Shown one piece after another: positions 53,989 through 64,000 of a DNA stretch of 64,000 nt. Source of the DNA: Nothopassalora personata (Eukaryota > Ascomycota > Dothideomycetes > Mycosphaerellales > Mycosphaerellaceae). Below the pieces are notes generated by a model. That model searched no databases. It was not told the origin of the DNA and saw nothing but the letters and a program-made list of their open reading frames with translations. The first letter of the stretch is position 1; every line of letters starts with the position of its first letter. The position numbers and the translations under genes are program-made. Where the stretch lies: positions 682,001 through 746,000 of the forward strand of contig CM066295.1 of NCBI GenBank assembly GCA_033816765.1, given 5' to 3'.

Positions 53989-54384
53989 TATTACGGTTCG
54001 GTCTAGACTATATAACTATAGCCGACTATTAGACGTAGATAGTTACGTACGCTATACGCGATTACTCGCTTACTAGCGACTTAGTAATCTACGATTACTC
54101 GCTTACTAGTAACTTAGTAATCTATAAGTATAGCAATACTATCTTCTTTATATTTAGGAACGCTAAGAATCCTCTATAGTTTCGAAGCGTTAACTTTACT
54201 ATTTAATATTACTATTTAGAATATACTAGAACCTAACCTCTACTACATTGTTTCTTAAGTCCTTATAAGACTAAGACAACTACTACTTTATTCCTCTCCC
54301 TCGACGTCCTATCGGCCCGAGAATAAACCTAATTAAGCTTATCTTCTTAACTTGTAATATTATTAGGTTATACTAAACCTAACA
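53989..54384 (+). repeat. 3' LTR of A2
   Basis: 396 bp, TATTACGG...CCTAACA, with the 33-bp tandem duplication at about 54054-54120. Confidence 0.9.
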
Positions 54385-54389
54385 CCCGG

Positions 54390-55691
54390 TTACTCGTAAT
54401 AGCTTAAGGTAGGCTATAGTATCTTACCTAGTAGTCTAAAAATCTTTTAGCGTAGTCCTCGGCCTTTATAGTAGACATCGCTTCTAAAACGACGGTCTTA
54501 CTTAGTCGATCCTTAATTACCTAGAGGTAAGTATTCCCTTACGACTCGGGTACATCCGTTATAAAATCTATTAAGATATCCTAGAAGAATCGGTCGGGGA
54601 CCGGTAGGGGTTATAGAAGGCCGTGTTTTTATTCCCTCTATACCTTATTCCGGCCGTAGTAGTCGTAGTTCCTTAAAGAGTGCCTTACGTACTTAGACTA
54701 TAGGGGCTAGTAGAAGTTACGACTTAGTATCGATACTATAGAGTCCTAGCTAGGGTAGCCGTATACCGGTAAATCGTATATAGATTAGATTAGCTTAATT
54801 CGAAGGGTATCGTTCTATAGGATCGCTATGTCCGCCTCCTTATAGTCGGCCTCCGTAGAACTAGGAGCTATAGGCACCTAAATCCTACCGCGGTAGCGAA
54901 GATATCCGTTACGGTCGATACTATAGTTACCTACTTATACCTTAAGTTTTACCTCGCTAGGAAGTAAACGCGCTCCTACCTTAATCGCGCGGTATACCGC
55001 CTAGAATATACTGTCTTTTTCGATAGTTCTTTCCTAGAGGTCGTTTAGCTCTTAGTCTTAGAAGGGTCCCCGTAATACGCCCGGTAAATCCGCCTCTTCT
55101 ACGGTAGATAGCCCTTCGAACTACGTAGCTAAGATTCGTACTAACGAGATCTTTATAGTAGAGCTAGCGTCTACTACTACCTCGCTTCCCCCCTTCGAGC
55201 CCGGCTAACTCTTTACGATATCCGGTTTAAGAAACCTACGATACCGTAATAACTTATCGTCCTACCTAACCGTGTCTTACTTCCTTCGAGAAAGGGCGTC
55301 CGGTATAATCGCCTCGGTACCCGGCCTATATACTAGTAAAAACTAGAATTTTGGATTTTTCCTTAACCTATCGGATCTACCGTTCGGAAAGCTATCTCTT
55401 CGTTATAAAGTATTCTAGGTTTTTATAGTCCGTCTAGATTATAAAGGGCCTATATGTTTTTAACTCGGGAGCCTATTCTTTAAGATATAATACTACCGCG
55501 AGTATCTCCTTATCGTAAATATCGTAGTTAATCTTAGCCTTATTTAGCTTCTTCGAGTAGAATCCTACTAGTTTTACGACTCCGTCCTTTTCTTATAGGA
55601 GGGCGCCCCCTAGCGTAAAGCCGCTATAGTCCGTCTCTAAAAACGTAGGGAGCTCCGGGTTCTAATAGGCTAAAACTAGTACCTTATAGTA
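54390..55691 (-). pseudogene. B2 integrase and RNase H/RT connection
   Basis: Matches 12345-13950 of B1 on the minus strand without S2, so the empty site of S2 is seen near 54570. Ends at A3's duplication tagta (55687-55691). RIP-altered. Confidence 0.72.
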
Positions 55692-56095
55692 TGTTACGGA
55701 ATGATTCCTATAGACCCTAGAATTATAACGACAAGACAAACACGTAACTTATCCTACCTAAGCGCTTAGACTTAGAGCGATTAGACTGCTTATACCTAGA
55801 CTAATTAGACTACTTATGCTTAGACTAATTAGACTAATTACCGAGATCTACGAATCTCCTTTGTATTTAGGAACGCTAAGAACCCCCTATAGTTTCGAGG
55901 CGTTTAACTTACTGTTCAATATTACTGTTTAGAATATACTATAACCTAACCTCTACCTTACTGCTGCTTAGTCTTTACGAGACAAGACAGCTACTGCTTT
56001 ATTACTCTCCCTCAACTTCCTATCGGCCCGAGAACAAACCCGATTAAGCTTATCTTCTTAACTTATGATATTATTAGGTTATACTAAACCTAATA
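55692..56095 (+). repeat. 5' LTR of A3
   Basis: 404 bp, TGTTACGGAATGATTCC...CCTAATA. Around 55790-55850 lie about three imperfect 22-bp tandem units built on cttagactaattagactg. Confidence 0.92.
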
Positions 56096-56098
56096 GCT

Positions 56099-56107
56099 TT
56101 AAACGCC
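56099..56107 (+). promoter_or_regulatory. A3 primer-binding site (self-priming candidate)
   Basis: TTAAACGCC is the exact 9-base complement of GGCGTTTAA in the LTR (55899-55907). Confidence 0.55.
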
Positions 56108-56189
56108 CTCTACGATAGGAGACCAATAGAGTAAATAGGGAACACCCGCCCCTAGTAAAGTAAGTAGAGCCCGACGACCTTAGACCGCG

Positions 56190-57060
56190 AACGATGCTAT
56201 TAATGCCTTAGCTACTTATATAGGTAACGATACCCTTAAGGTTAGTAAGCTAGAATACTACTATAGCGACCGAGACAAGTTCGACACTTAGGTCTCTTAG
56301 ATAGACATGTACTTCTTGTTTAACTCTATGCCTAAGAACCTTAAGCCTATCTTTACTACTACCTTCTTAAGAGGACGAGCATAGCATTAGGTTAAACTGT
56401 TCCTTAGGAAATACCTAGATAGCAACGGAGAAGACAATGCCGACGGAATCTTTAGGTTATATAACTATCTTAAGCATGCTATAAAGAGCGTCTTTAGTGT
56501 CTCTAATAAGATTACTACTACCGTTCGTATTATTTAGCATTTAACCTAGAAGACATCTACTACCGAATATACTACTAAATTCTAGGAATACGCGCAACTT
56601 ACCGATTAGGACGACGAAGCCCTTTAAGTTATATACCGAAGAGGACTAAAGGAGCATGTTAAGGATAAGTTAATAAGGGACGGTCGGAAGATTAATAGCT
56701 TAGGCGACCTCGTTAGAGTTACGATTAATCTTAACGACAAGCTCTACGAGAGAGCTATAGAACGACGATACGACTCTAAAGTATCCGGAAAGGCTAGATA
56801 TATACTAGGCTACGACAAACGTAATAGAGGCTTCTACGACAACTATAACAATAAGCCTAGGGATAAACCGTACTACGGACTATAGCTAATAGAACTCGAC
56901 GTTACCGAGAAAGGTCGTAAGATTAGGAATAGTAACGGGAATAGAGTATCCCGGAGTTCGAAAGAAACACGAACTTACTACGGATATAGTAAACCTAGCT
57001 ACCTAGTAAGGGACTGCCGCGGTAAGAATATAGTGCGCCGCGAACAGTTTAACATAATAT
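56190..57060 (+). pseudogene. A3 gag with zinc knuckle
   Basis: Capsid region as in A1 and A2. The knuckle at 56976-57017 reads Y-x2-Y-x4-Y-x4-C; only the last Cys survives. Confidence 0.75.
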
Positions 57061-60000
57061 AACCCCGAACTAGTAAATCTAAGAGTAGCGTTAGATCTTA
57101 AGGAGATACCGACTATACTTAGAGAGTAGGGGAGAGAGCTAGCAATAGAAGTACGACGCCTCTCCTAGACCCCTTAGAAGGACGAGGAGGATACTATAGG
57201 TAGCAAATAGTAGTTATTCCATTTAATGCGAAGAACTAACTACGACAGTTTAATATAATAACACGAAGAGTCGACTACGAGATCGAATCCGAGTCTCGAA
57301 ATAGTTATAGAAGCCTTCATTAGCGATTCTATTACTAAGACTCGTGTTAAGTTCACTACGCCGCGAAGTTAGGCGTAGGGTATTAGCCTTAACAACTAAG
57401 AGGAACCCTAGGAGCAACGTATAGGCAAAACGCTACGCTCCGAGAAGTAGACATCGACGAATCCTACTTTAATAACGATAAAAGCGATAAAGAAAACTAA
57501 GACCTAGGATAGAACGGATTATAGTTACCGGAACTATAGGAAGAAAGTTAAGAAACTACCGGGCTAGATACTATCGAAGAAGATTAGGATCCGGAAGAAT
57601 TAAGCGAAGAAGATTCCTCCGAAGGAGAAGAGAGCGACACTAACGACGATAACGAACAACTAACCTTTACGATTAATGCACCTAAGAAATTATATAACAT
57701 AATCGTACACCTATAAAGAAGGCACGAGGAATTCCTACCTAAGATAGGCGGACGAAGGATGCTATACTCTATTAAGTTTAATAAGACACTCGACACCCTA
57801 CGAGGCATAGCCTAGGGATACCTACTTATAGAAACAACCGAGAATCTAGTAACCGCTATTATAGAACGACTACCGATAGGGAGCCGAATAATAGGAACCG
57901 GATATTTTACACCGTTAGGAACATTTATATCGAATAAATTACGTAATGTAGTATAACACGCACGCGTACTCTACTTAGAAACGTAGAAGATCTAGGAACG
58001 TTACCGAATACAGGTATAGATATAGAAAGGCTCGCGCTAGGTTTAAGCGGAGGCCTCGAGACACGAAGTACGACGTTCTATATACGAATAGGGAAAAGGA
58101 TTAACTCCCTAGGAATAAGCGCCCGAAGGGAGTTATATAACATAGAAAAGGCTTAAGTATTACTAACGACAATAGTGTTTCGAACTAAGATTATCGTTAA
58201 CGGGCATAAGACAGATGCTATAATAGATTCCGAAGTAAGCGGGAACTTTACCTCCGAATTATTTATTATAAGACATAGGATCGCTACCTATAAGAAGAAA
58301 GAGGGTTATAAATTAATCGCGGTAGACGGATTATCCTTACCTAGTATAGAGCGCGAGACGATACCGCTACCACTTACTATCTAACGGCACTACGAGGAGA
58401 TTATCTTAGATGTTACTAACATAGCTAGTTATAACATCGTACTAGGTATACCTTAGTTAAGAAAGCATAATCTAGTAATCGACTAGAGAAGAGGAGTACT
58501 TACATTTAGGGAATACGACTACGTTATCGACATTTAGCCTACGTAGCGGCAGCATTCGCTAGTAGATAAGGTAAAGAGACAGCTAAATAGGATACAGCTT
58601 ATGCCAAATAGAAGGATAGAAGAACTACCTTCGACCGGGATAGACACTAGCGTAGGGCCGCCGGGTTACGAAGTTACTAGTAGTAATAGAAGTAACGCAC
58701 TATCGAAGGATACTAATATCTTAGAGTTAAGTATTCCTAAAGAGTATCGTAAGTGGTCGCGACTCTTTAAAGAGGAAAGAGGTAAGGATGCCTTACCTAA
58801 GTACTAACTATAGGATTATAAGATAAACATTTAGCTAAGGGAAGAGCCTCTAGCTAGGAAAAGAGCCTCTATAGGGACCCCTATATTAAATGTCTAAGAA
58901 AGAGCTATAGACCCTACGAGAATAGCTAAAGGAGAAGCTAGCTAAAGGATAGATAAGAAGATCCACCTTAAGTGTAGGAACTCTATATATATTCGTTCTA
59001 AAAGCAAACGGGAAGTTGCGACTCGTATAATGCTATAGGAAGTTAAACGAGATTACGATTAAGAACCGATACCCGCTACCTAACATCGAAGAAGTATAAG
59101 ATAGATTAACCGGATTAGACTAGTACACGAAGATTAACCTACGAGATGCCTTCTATGCTATACGGATAGTAGAAGGAGAAGAATAGAAAACCGCTTTTAG
59201 AACAAGATACGGACTTTACAAATTCTTAGTTATGCTAATAGGATTAACTAATGCACCCGCATCCTATTAGGACCTTATTAACGAAACACTTAGAGATTTA
59301 CTCGACGTATGCGTTATCGCTTATATAGACAATATATTGGTCTATACGAAAGGATTCCTTTAGAATTACATAAAGCAAGTCTAGGACGTATTTAAACGAC
59401 TTACGCGTTTAGGATTCAAGATAGCACCCGAGAAATGCGAATTCTATAAGAAAGAAGTTAAATTCTTAGGCTTTATTATTAGTACTATAGGGATAACGAT
59501 CGACCCTACGAAGATATAGTTAATTAGAGAATAGCTAGAACTAAAGACAGTTAAGGACGTACAATTATTTCTTAGACTAGTAAACTACAACCGGAAATTT
59601 ATTAAGGACTACGTAAAGACAGTAGCACTAATAACGATACTTATAAGAAAAGACGTTACCTAGAAATAGGGAAAGGAATAGATTAAAGCATTTAAGAAAC
59701 TTAAGGAATAATGCGCTTTAGCCCCTACGCTTCGACTATTCGATAGTAGTAAGGAAGTCTATATCGAGACCGATACGTCTAATATAGCAATAGGCGCGTG
59801 TCTAACATAGACATACGACGGGTAGAGACACCTAGTAGCCTATTACTCCCGGAAAATGACTATAGCGGAATAGAACTACGACATCTATAACAAAGAGCTT
59901 CTAGCTATTATTGCTACTATACAACATTAGAGAGTATATATCGAGGGCCTACCGAAGTTAACGATTCTTTCTAACTATAAGAATCTTATGTACTTTACGA

Positions 60001-61540
60001 CGACGAAGGAACTTACCCGAAGGCAAGCCCGCTAGTCGGAGCTGCTAGGACAGTATAAGTTCGAAATTAAATATACTCTAGGAAGAGAGAACGGCCGCGC
60101 CGACGCGCTAAGCCAAAGAAGCGACTACATAGAAGGAAAGAAACTAGTGCAATATAAAGTACTAAAGACGAACCCCGACGGAAGTCTTAGCGCTAACATA
60201 AGAGAATTTAATAACATCGTACGGATATTAGGCGATAAGGACGAACAATTCCCTATATCGTAAGGAAAATACTAAGTACTAAAGGATTGAGAAGAAGAAT
60301 ATATACGACAACATTACGACGGACTAACTTATAGACACCCTAGAACTTTAAAGACAATAGACCTAATACAACGCAGTTTCTCATTTCTATAGATAAGACT
60401 TAAGGTATTACGCTATATTAAATAATGCGTATACTGCTAACGAAACAAGGCTACGAGACATATAAAATACGGTTACCTATAGTTTAGGACACTACCGATA
60501 AAACCATGGGACGAAGTTATAATAGACTTTATTACAAAACTCCTACCGTTAAGAGACTAAGTTACGAAACAACTATACGACATAATACTAGTTATAGTTA
60601 ATAGACTTATAAAATACGCACACTTCATTCCTACATTAGAGACATACAATGTAGAGCAGCTCGGATACCTCGTACTAGATAGACTTATCCGGTACTACGG
60701 ATTCCCTTAAGCGTTCATAACGGATAGAGACAAGTTATTTATATCGAACTACTAGAAGACGCTTATAGGAACGATCGGAATTAAATATAAGCTATTAATA
60801 GCATATTATCCGGAGACAGACGGACAAACCGAAAGGATAAATTAAACACTCGAGCAATACCTACGACACTACATTAACTACATATAGGACAACTATGTTT
60901 TATTACTACTAATAGCGTAGATTGCACTAAACAACTACAAATTAGAGACAACTTTAACGACACTATTTTATACGAACTTTAGAAAAGATCCTAACCTATT
61001 TAGAACACCTAGATCTTACCTATAAGCCGAAAGAGCAATCGTAACGACGGATACTCTTAAGGAAGTACATAAAGAAACACGTAAGGCGATTAAAGATATA
61101 TAACAAAAACTGTCTTAATAACGGTAGGACATAAGAAAAATAGCACCTCTACTAAAAGAGGGGGATAAGGTTTATCTCCTTACGAAAAACCTAAGAATAA
61201 GAAGATAGACTAAGAAACTAGATTACGTTAAGGTCGGACCATTTTTTATCGACTAAGCTATAGGACTAGTTAACTACCGTCTACGGCTACCACCTAACGT
61301 AAGAATCTACCTAGTCTTCTATATCTCTAAGTTAGAACCCGTAGACGCCGAAACACCCTACTAGGAAAGCTTCCATTTCGAGCTAGAAGTAGAAAACGAA
61401 TTTGAAGTCGAAAGAATCCTAGATAAGAAAGGTTAGCGATACCTTATTAAGTAGAAAGGATACGACGAATTAGAAAATACCTAGGAACTAAAACAAAACC
61501 TACAAAACTATTAGCAAAAGATCCGACAATACTAAAAATA
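57061..61540 (+). pseudogene. A3 pol: protease, RT, RNase H, integrase, chromodomain
   Basis: Protease AIIDSEVSGNFTSELF (58226-58234, D-S-G now D-S-E) lies in a 69-codon readable piece (58175-58384). Another readable piece, 58601-58807, covers the linker before RT (IPKEYRKWSRLFKEERGK). RT active site YIDN (59322-59333), last Asp lost. RNase H about 59690-60130, integrase about 60300-61360, chromodomain about 61395-61510. Broken by TAG/TAA at Gln/Trp sites. Confidence 0.82.
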
Positions 61541-61586
61541 GGTCCGCTGATATAACTAACGATAATCGATCTCTCGGCCGACGAGC

Positions 61587-61659
61587 GACTAGGGTAGGAA
61601 TCGAACCTACGACCTTAAGAGTATAGATAGCTTACGCTCTACTACTAAGCTACCTAGCC
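61587..61659 (-). tRNA. tRNA-like gene inside A3, antisense to the element
   Basis: Minus strand: acceptor GGCTAGG with CCTAGTC (one G-U pair), D arm GCTTAGTAGTAGAGC, T arm GTAGG-TTCGATT-CCTAC. Closely matches the A1 copy, with C-to-T changes in the oversized anticodon loop. No anticodon assigned. Confidence 0.55.
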
Positions 61660-61698
61660 GATTAATAAGAATAGGGACACGACTTACGAATAAATACC

Positions 61699-62238
61699 CT
61701 AATAAGTCTCTACCCCTAGGGACTCGCCCTAAGGCTCCGCTCTAGAAAGCGCCGCCTAGTTATTTACGGGCATCTCTAGGATATCCGAAAAAGAAACTAG
61801 CAAAGGCGACACCTCTACCCCCGACGCCCGCTTAAGAGACGCTAGCTCCTCGCGCGCCTCTTCCTCCTCGAGCTCCTCTAACTCCTTAGCGACGGCATCG
61901 TCGGTGCGACGCTTAGCTAATCGAAGCTATTTCCGAAGACGGGTCTTGCGCATCTTTAGCCGTACCTCCTCCTCTTTAATCCTCTTAAGCTCTAGCTTAA
62001 GATTATCGCGCGAATCGCGAAGACGTTCCTACTCCGGACGAGAAAGACGTACGTCGCAATCCTTATAGCCTTTTCGAATATAGGCCGAACACTTCCTAGA
62101 CCGAGAACCTACGATACACTTCACTACTACGCCCGAGGATCGAGACTTCTAACAATTCGTATATAGAGCTATTTCGATACTAGAAACTTTAGTATCCTAA
62201 GTAAGTCGTTAACGGCGTTTGTAGGAGGAAGAAGATAT
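61699..62238 (-). pseudogene. Antisense Cys-cluster/coiled-coil frame of A3
   Basis: 180 codons, start ATA (62236-62238), stop TAG at 61699-61701, no frameshift. Cys or altered Cys at codons 29, 41, 50, 53 (Tyr) and 61; the last four positions equal those in A1 (41, 50, 53, 61). The second Cys position is Ser and the first spacer is longer, so the Zn2Cys6 fit is weaker here. Codons ~64-135 are dominated by Glu, Lys, Arg and Leu in heptad-like order, a probable coiled coil. Confidence 0.6.
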
Positions 62239-62311
62239 AGTTAACTATTACTATAAGAAACGATGACGGCTTAAGAAGCTTCGGGACGAAGCTAGGCTAA
62301 GAAGGGGATAG

Positions 62312-62715
62312 TGTTACGGAATAATTCCTATAGACCCTAGAATTATAACGATAAGACAAACACGTAACTTATCCTACCTAAGCGCTTAGACTTAGAGCGA
62401 TTAGACTGCTTATACTTAGACTAATTAGACTGCTTATGCTTAGACTAATTAGACTAATTACCGAGATCTACGAATCTCCTTTATATTTAGGAACGCTAAG
62501 AACCCCCTATAGTTTCGAGGCGTTTAACTTACTGTTTAATATCACTGTTTAGAATACACTACAACCTAACCTCTACCTTACTACTACTTAGTCTTTACGA
62601 GACAAGACAGCTACTGCTTTATTACTCTCCCTCGACTTCCTAGCGGCCCGAGAACAAACCCGATTAAGCTTGTCTTCTTAACTTGTAATATTATTAGGTT
62701 ATACTAAACCTAACA
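62312..62715 (+). repeat. 3' LTR of A3
   Basis: 404 bp, TGTTACGGAATAATTCC...CCTAACA, with the same 22-bp tandem units. Confidence 0.92.
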
Positions 62716-62720
62716 TAGTA

Positions 62721-64000
62721 CTTATCCTTTAGGGCCTTAAACGTATTAGTTTAACAATCTCCCTAGGAAAACACCTTATTCTTACCGGTTAGTAACGTTA
62801 AGGGCTCGGCAAGCTTCGAATAGTTTAGAATAAATATCCGGTAGTAGTTCGTAAAGCCTAAGAAACGTCGTCCCTCCTTCTAGGTAACTAGTGCCTTCTA
62901 GTCCTTTACTACTACTACCTTTTCGGGGTCGGGTCCTACTTCTTTCCCGTCGGTATATATAATAAACCTAAGGTACTTAACCTTCTTCTATATAAACTTA
63001 TACTTCTCTAGATCTAGGAATAGGCCTCCGTCCTAAAGCTTCTAGAGCACGACGCGAACCTTCTAGAAATAGTCCTCCTTTATTCCGTCGGAGTAAATAA
63101 CGACGTCGTTAGCGTAGGCCGAGGTAAAGTCGTCTAGGTAGTCCCGTAATAAACTATTAATATACCGCTAGAATATTACCGGGGCCTAGGATAAACCGAA
63201 CGGGTATACTAGCTACTCCTATAGACCGAATCTAGTTCGAAAAGCCGTCTTATACTCTTCGCCTCGAGCTATCCGTAGGTAATAAAATGCGGTAATAATA
63301 TTAACCTTCGTAATCTATCTAGCGCCCGTTAGGTTCCGAATAGTTTCCGAGATTAATAGTAGCGGATAACCGTCCTACTTAGTAATCGAGTTTAGTACTC
63401 TATAATCGTAGTAGAACCTAAGTCCTCCCCCGGGCTTCTTTACGAATAAGACGGGAGCCGCCGCTTCTAAGGTAGAAGGGCAAATATAACCCTTACGCTA
63501 TAGTTCCGTTAGTAACTTCCGGAGAATAAGTAGCTCGTCTTTAGATATACTATAGAGCGGTCCCTAGGGCAATAGTTCCGGCTTTCCGTCGGCTTTCGTC
63601 CGGATCTCGATCTTATAGTTAAGGTCGCCGCGGTATAGAGCTAGTTTATCTACTTCCCTAGTAGAAAATAGCGGAAGTATATCCTAAAGTTCTAGAGGTA
63701 AGCCCTTCTTAAGTTCCTCTCGCGTAGCGGGCTCCTTCTTACTAAGGGCTTTCTTAATATCTTCTACGGTTACCGCGGCAATCGTAGTAAAACGCTTACC
63801 CGACTTTTATTCTTCGTAGCTACGCCCTTCGGGTACCTATTTCTTTACTAAGCTATAGTAGTACCGGCGCTTTTTAGGCGTAGTCCGGATCTAATTATAC
63901 GCCTTCTACGGGTTCCCTAGGATTATAGGAAAATCTAGATTAGGCACGACGTAAGTATAAACGACCTAGTAGATCCCGGCAATTTCTATATAGAAGGCGA
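62721..64000 (-). pseudogene. B2 RT and protease region, runs off the window
   Basis: Minus strand, matches 13950-15980 of B1 without E3 (empty site near 63680). RT active site YAND at 63105-63116, the same first-Asp loss as in B1. Continues into the protease region at the right edge. Confidence 0.75.

Larger units (their letters stand above)
47430..54384 (+). mobile_element. Chromovirus A2, RIP-degraded
   Basis: 6955 bp, plus strand, duplication cccgg (47425-47429, 54385-54389), LTRs of 363 and 396 bp. Same layout as A1: gag, knuckle, protease, RT, RNase H, integrase, chromodomain, antisense tRNA-like gene, antisense Zn2Cys6-like frame. No later insertion. TAG/TAA throughout. Confidence 0.9.
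55692..62715 (+). mobile_element. Chromovirus A3, RIP-degraded
   Basis: 7024 bp, plus strand, 404-bp LTRs, duplication tagta (55687-55691, 62716-62720). Same layout as A1 and A2, without later insertions. It is the least altered of the three in parts, e.g. short readable frames at 58175-58384 and 58601-58807. Confidence 0.9.
37678..64000 (-). mobile_element. Chromovirus B2, RIP-degraded, 5' end outside window
   Basis: Second minus-strand member of the B family. 3' LTR at 37678-37839, polypurine tract, ORF3, chromodomain (about 46590-46720), integrase, RNase H, RT and protease running off the right edge. Insertions: the intact Copia (duplication cctct), A2 (cccgg) and A3 (tagta). Without them about 5.2 kb is visible. 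The partial duplication at its left edge (gtagg, 37673-37677) cannot be checked. Confidence 0.88.

Overview
The window is a block of nested, mostly dead retrotransposons from a filamentous ascomycete genome. I see no host gene in 64 kb. Most of the DNA is nearly free of CpA and TpG and full of TpA. Gln and Trp codons have become TAG or TAA, Cys and His codons have become Tyr, and ATG has become ATA. That is the footprint of repeat-induced point mutation (RIP), a Pezizomycotina process. Islands without this footprint are later arrivals: one intact Copia element, four solo LTRs and three copies of a short retroposon. The genus cannot be named from the sequence.

Layout, read as insertions with 5-bp target-site duplications (TSDs). 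The outermost layer is a Gypsy-type element on the plus strand (family C, copy C1: 149-852 and 17709-18218). C1 is split by B1 (853-17708, minus), a chromovirus. B1 is split by A1 (3184-12157, plus, a different chromovirus), by a solo LTR (12539-12855) and by a retroposon copy (14933-15692). A1 itself holds a solo LTR (3731-4076) and two retroposon copies (4206-4978, 9593-10357). C1 is also entered at 18218 by D (18219-27693, a B-family element on the plus strand), which holds a RIP-damaged Copia (19727-27229). D is cut by C2 (27694-37677, plus). C2 holds a second Copia lineage (30876-36042) and is cut by B2 (37678 to beyond 64000, minus). B2 holds the intact Copia (39462-46570) and two more A-family chromoviruses, A2 (47430-54384) and A3 (55692-62715). 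Nesting reaches five levels.

How the parts work. The intact Copia (39462-46570, minus) has identical-looking 218-bp LTRs and one uninterrupted 1732-codon polyprotein (Gag, protease, integrase, reverse transcriptase, RNase H). Its primer-binding site matches the anticodon region of initiator tRNA-Met, so half-tRNA priming is likely. It is the only apparently autonomous element here. The A and B chromoviruses carry a chromodomain after integrase. In both, the sequence just inside the 5' LTR is complementary to a stretch of their own LTR, which suggests Tf1-like self-priming.

The most interesting content is accessory. (1) The 760-773-bp retroposon begins, exactly at the edge of its target-site duplication, with a fold that fits the double pseudoknot of an HDV-like self-cleaving ribozyme. 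(2) All three A-family chromoviruses carry, between chromodomain and 3' LTR and on the opposite strand, a tRNA-like gene and a reading frame with a Zn2Cys6-like cysteine pattern followed by a charged, probably coiled-coil region. (3) The B chromoviruses carry a sense-strand third frame with a hydrophobic, membrane-spanning-like segment. These accessory modules, and the solo LTRs with interchangeable 5' halves, are the parts most likely to be undescribed.
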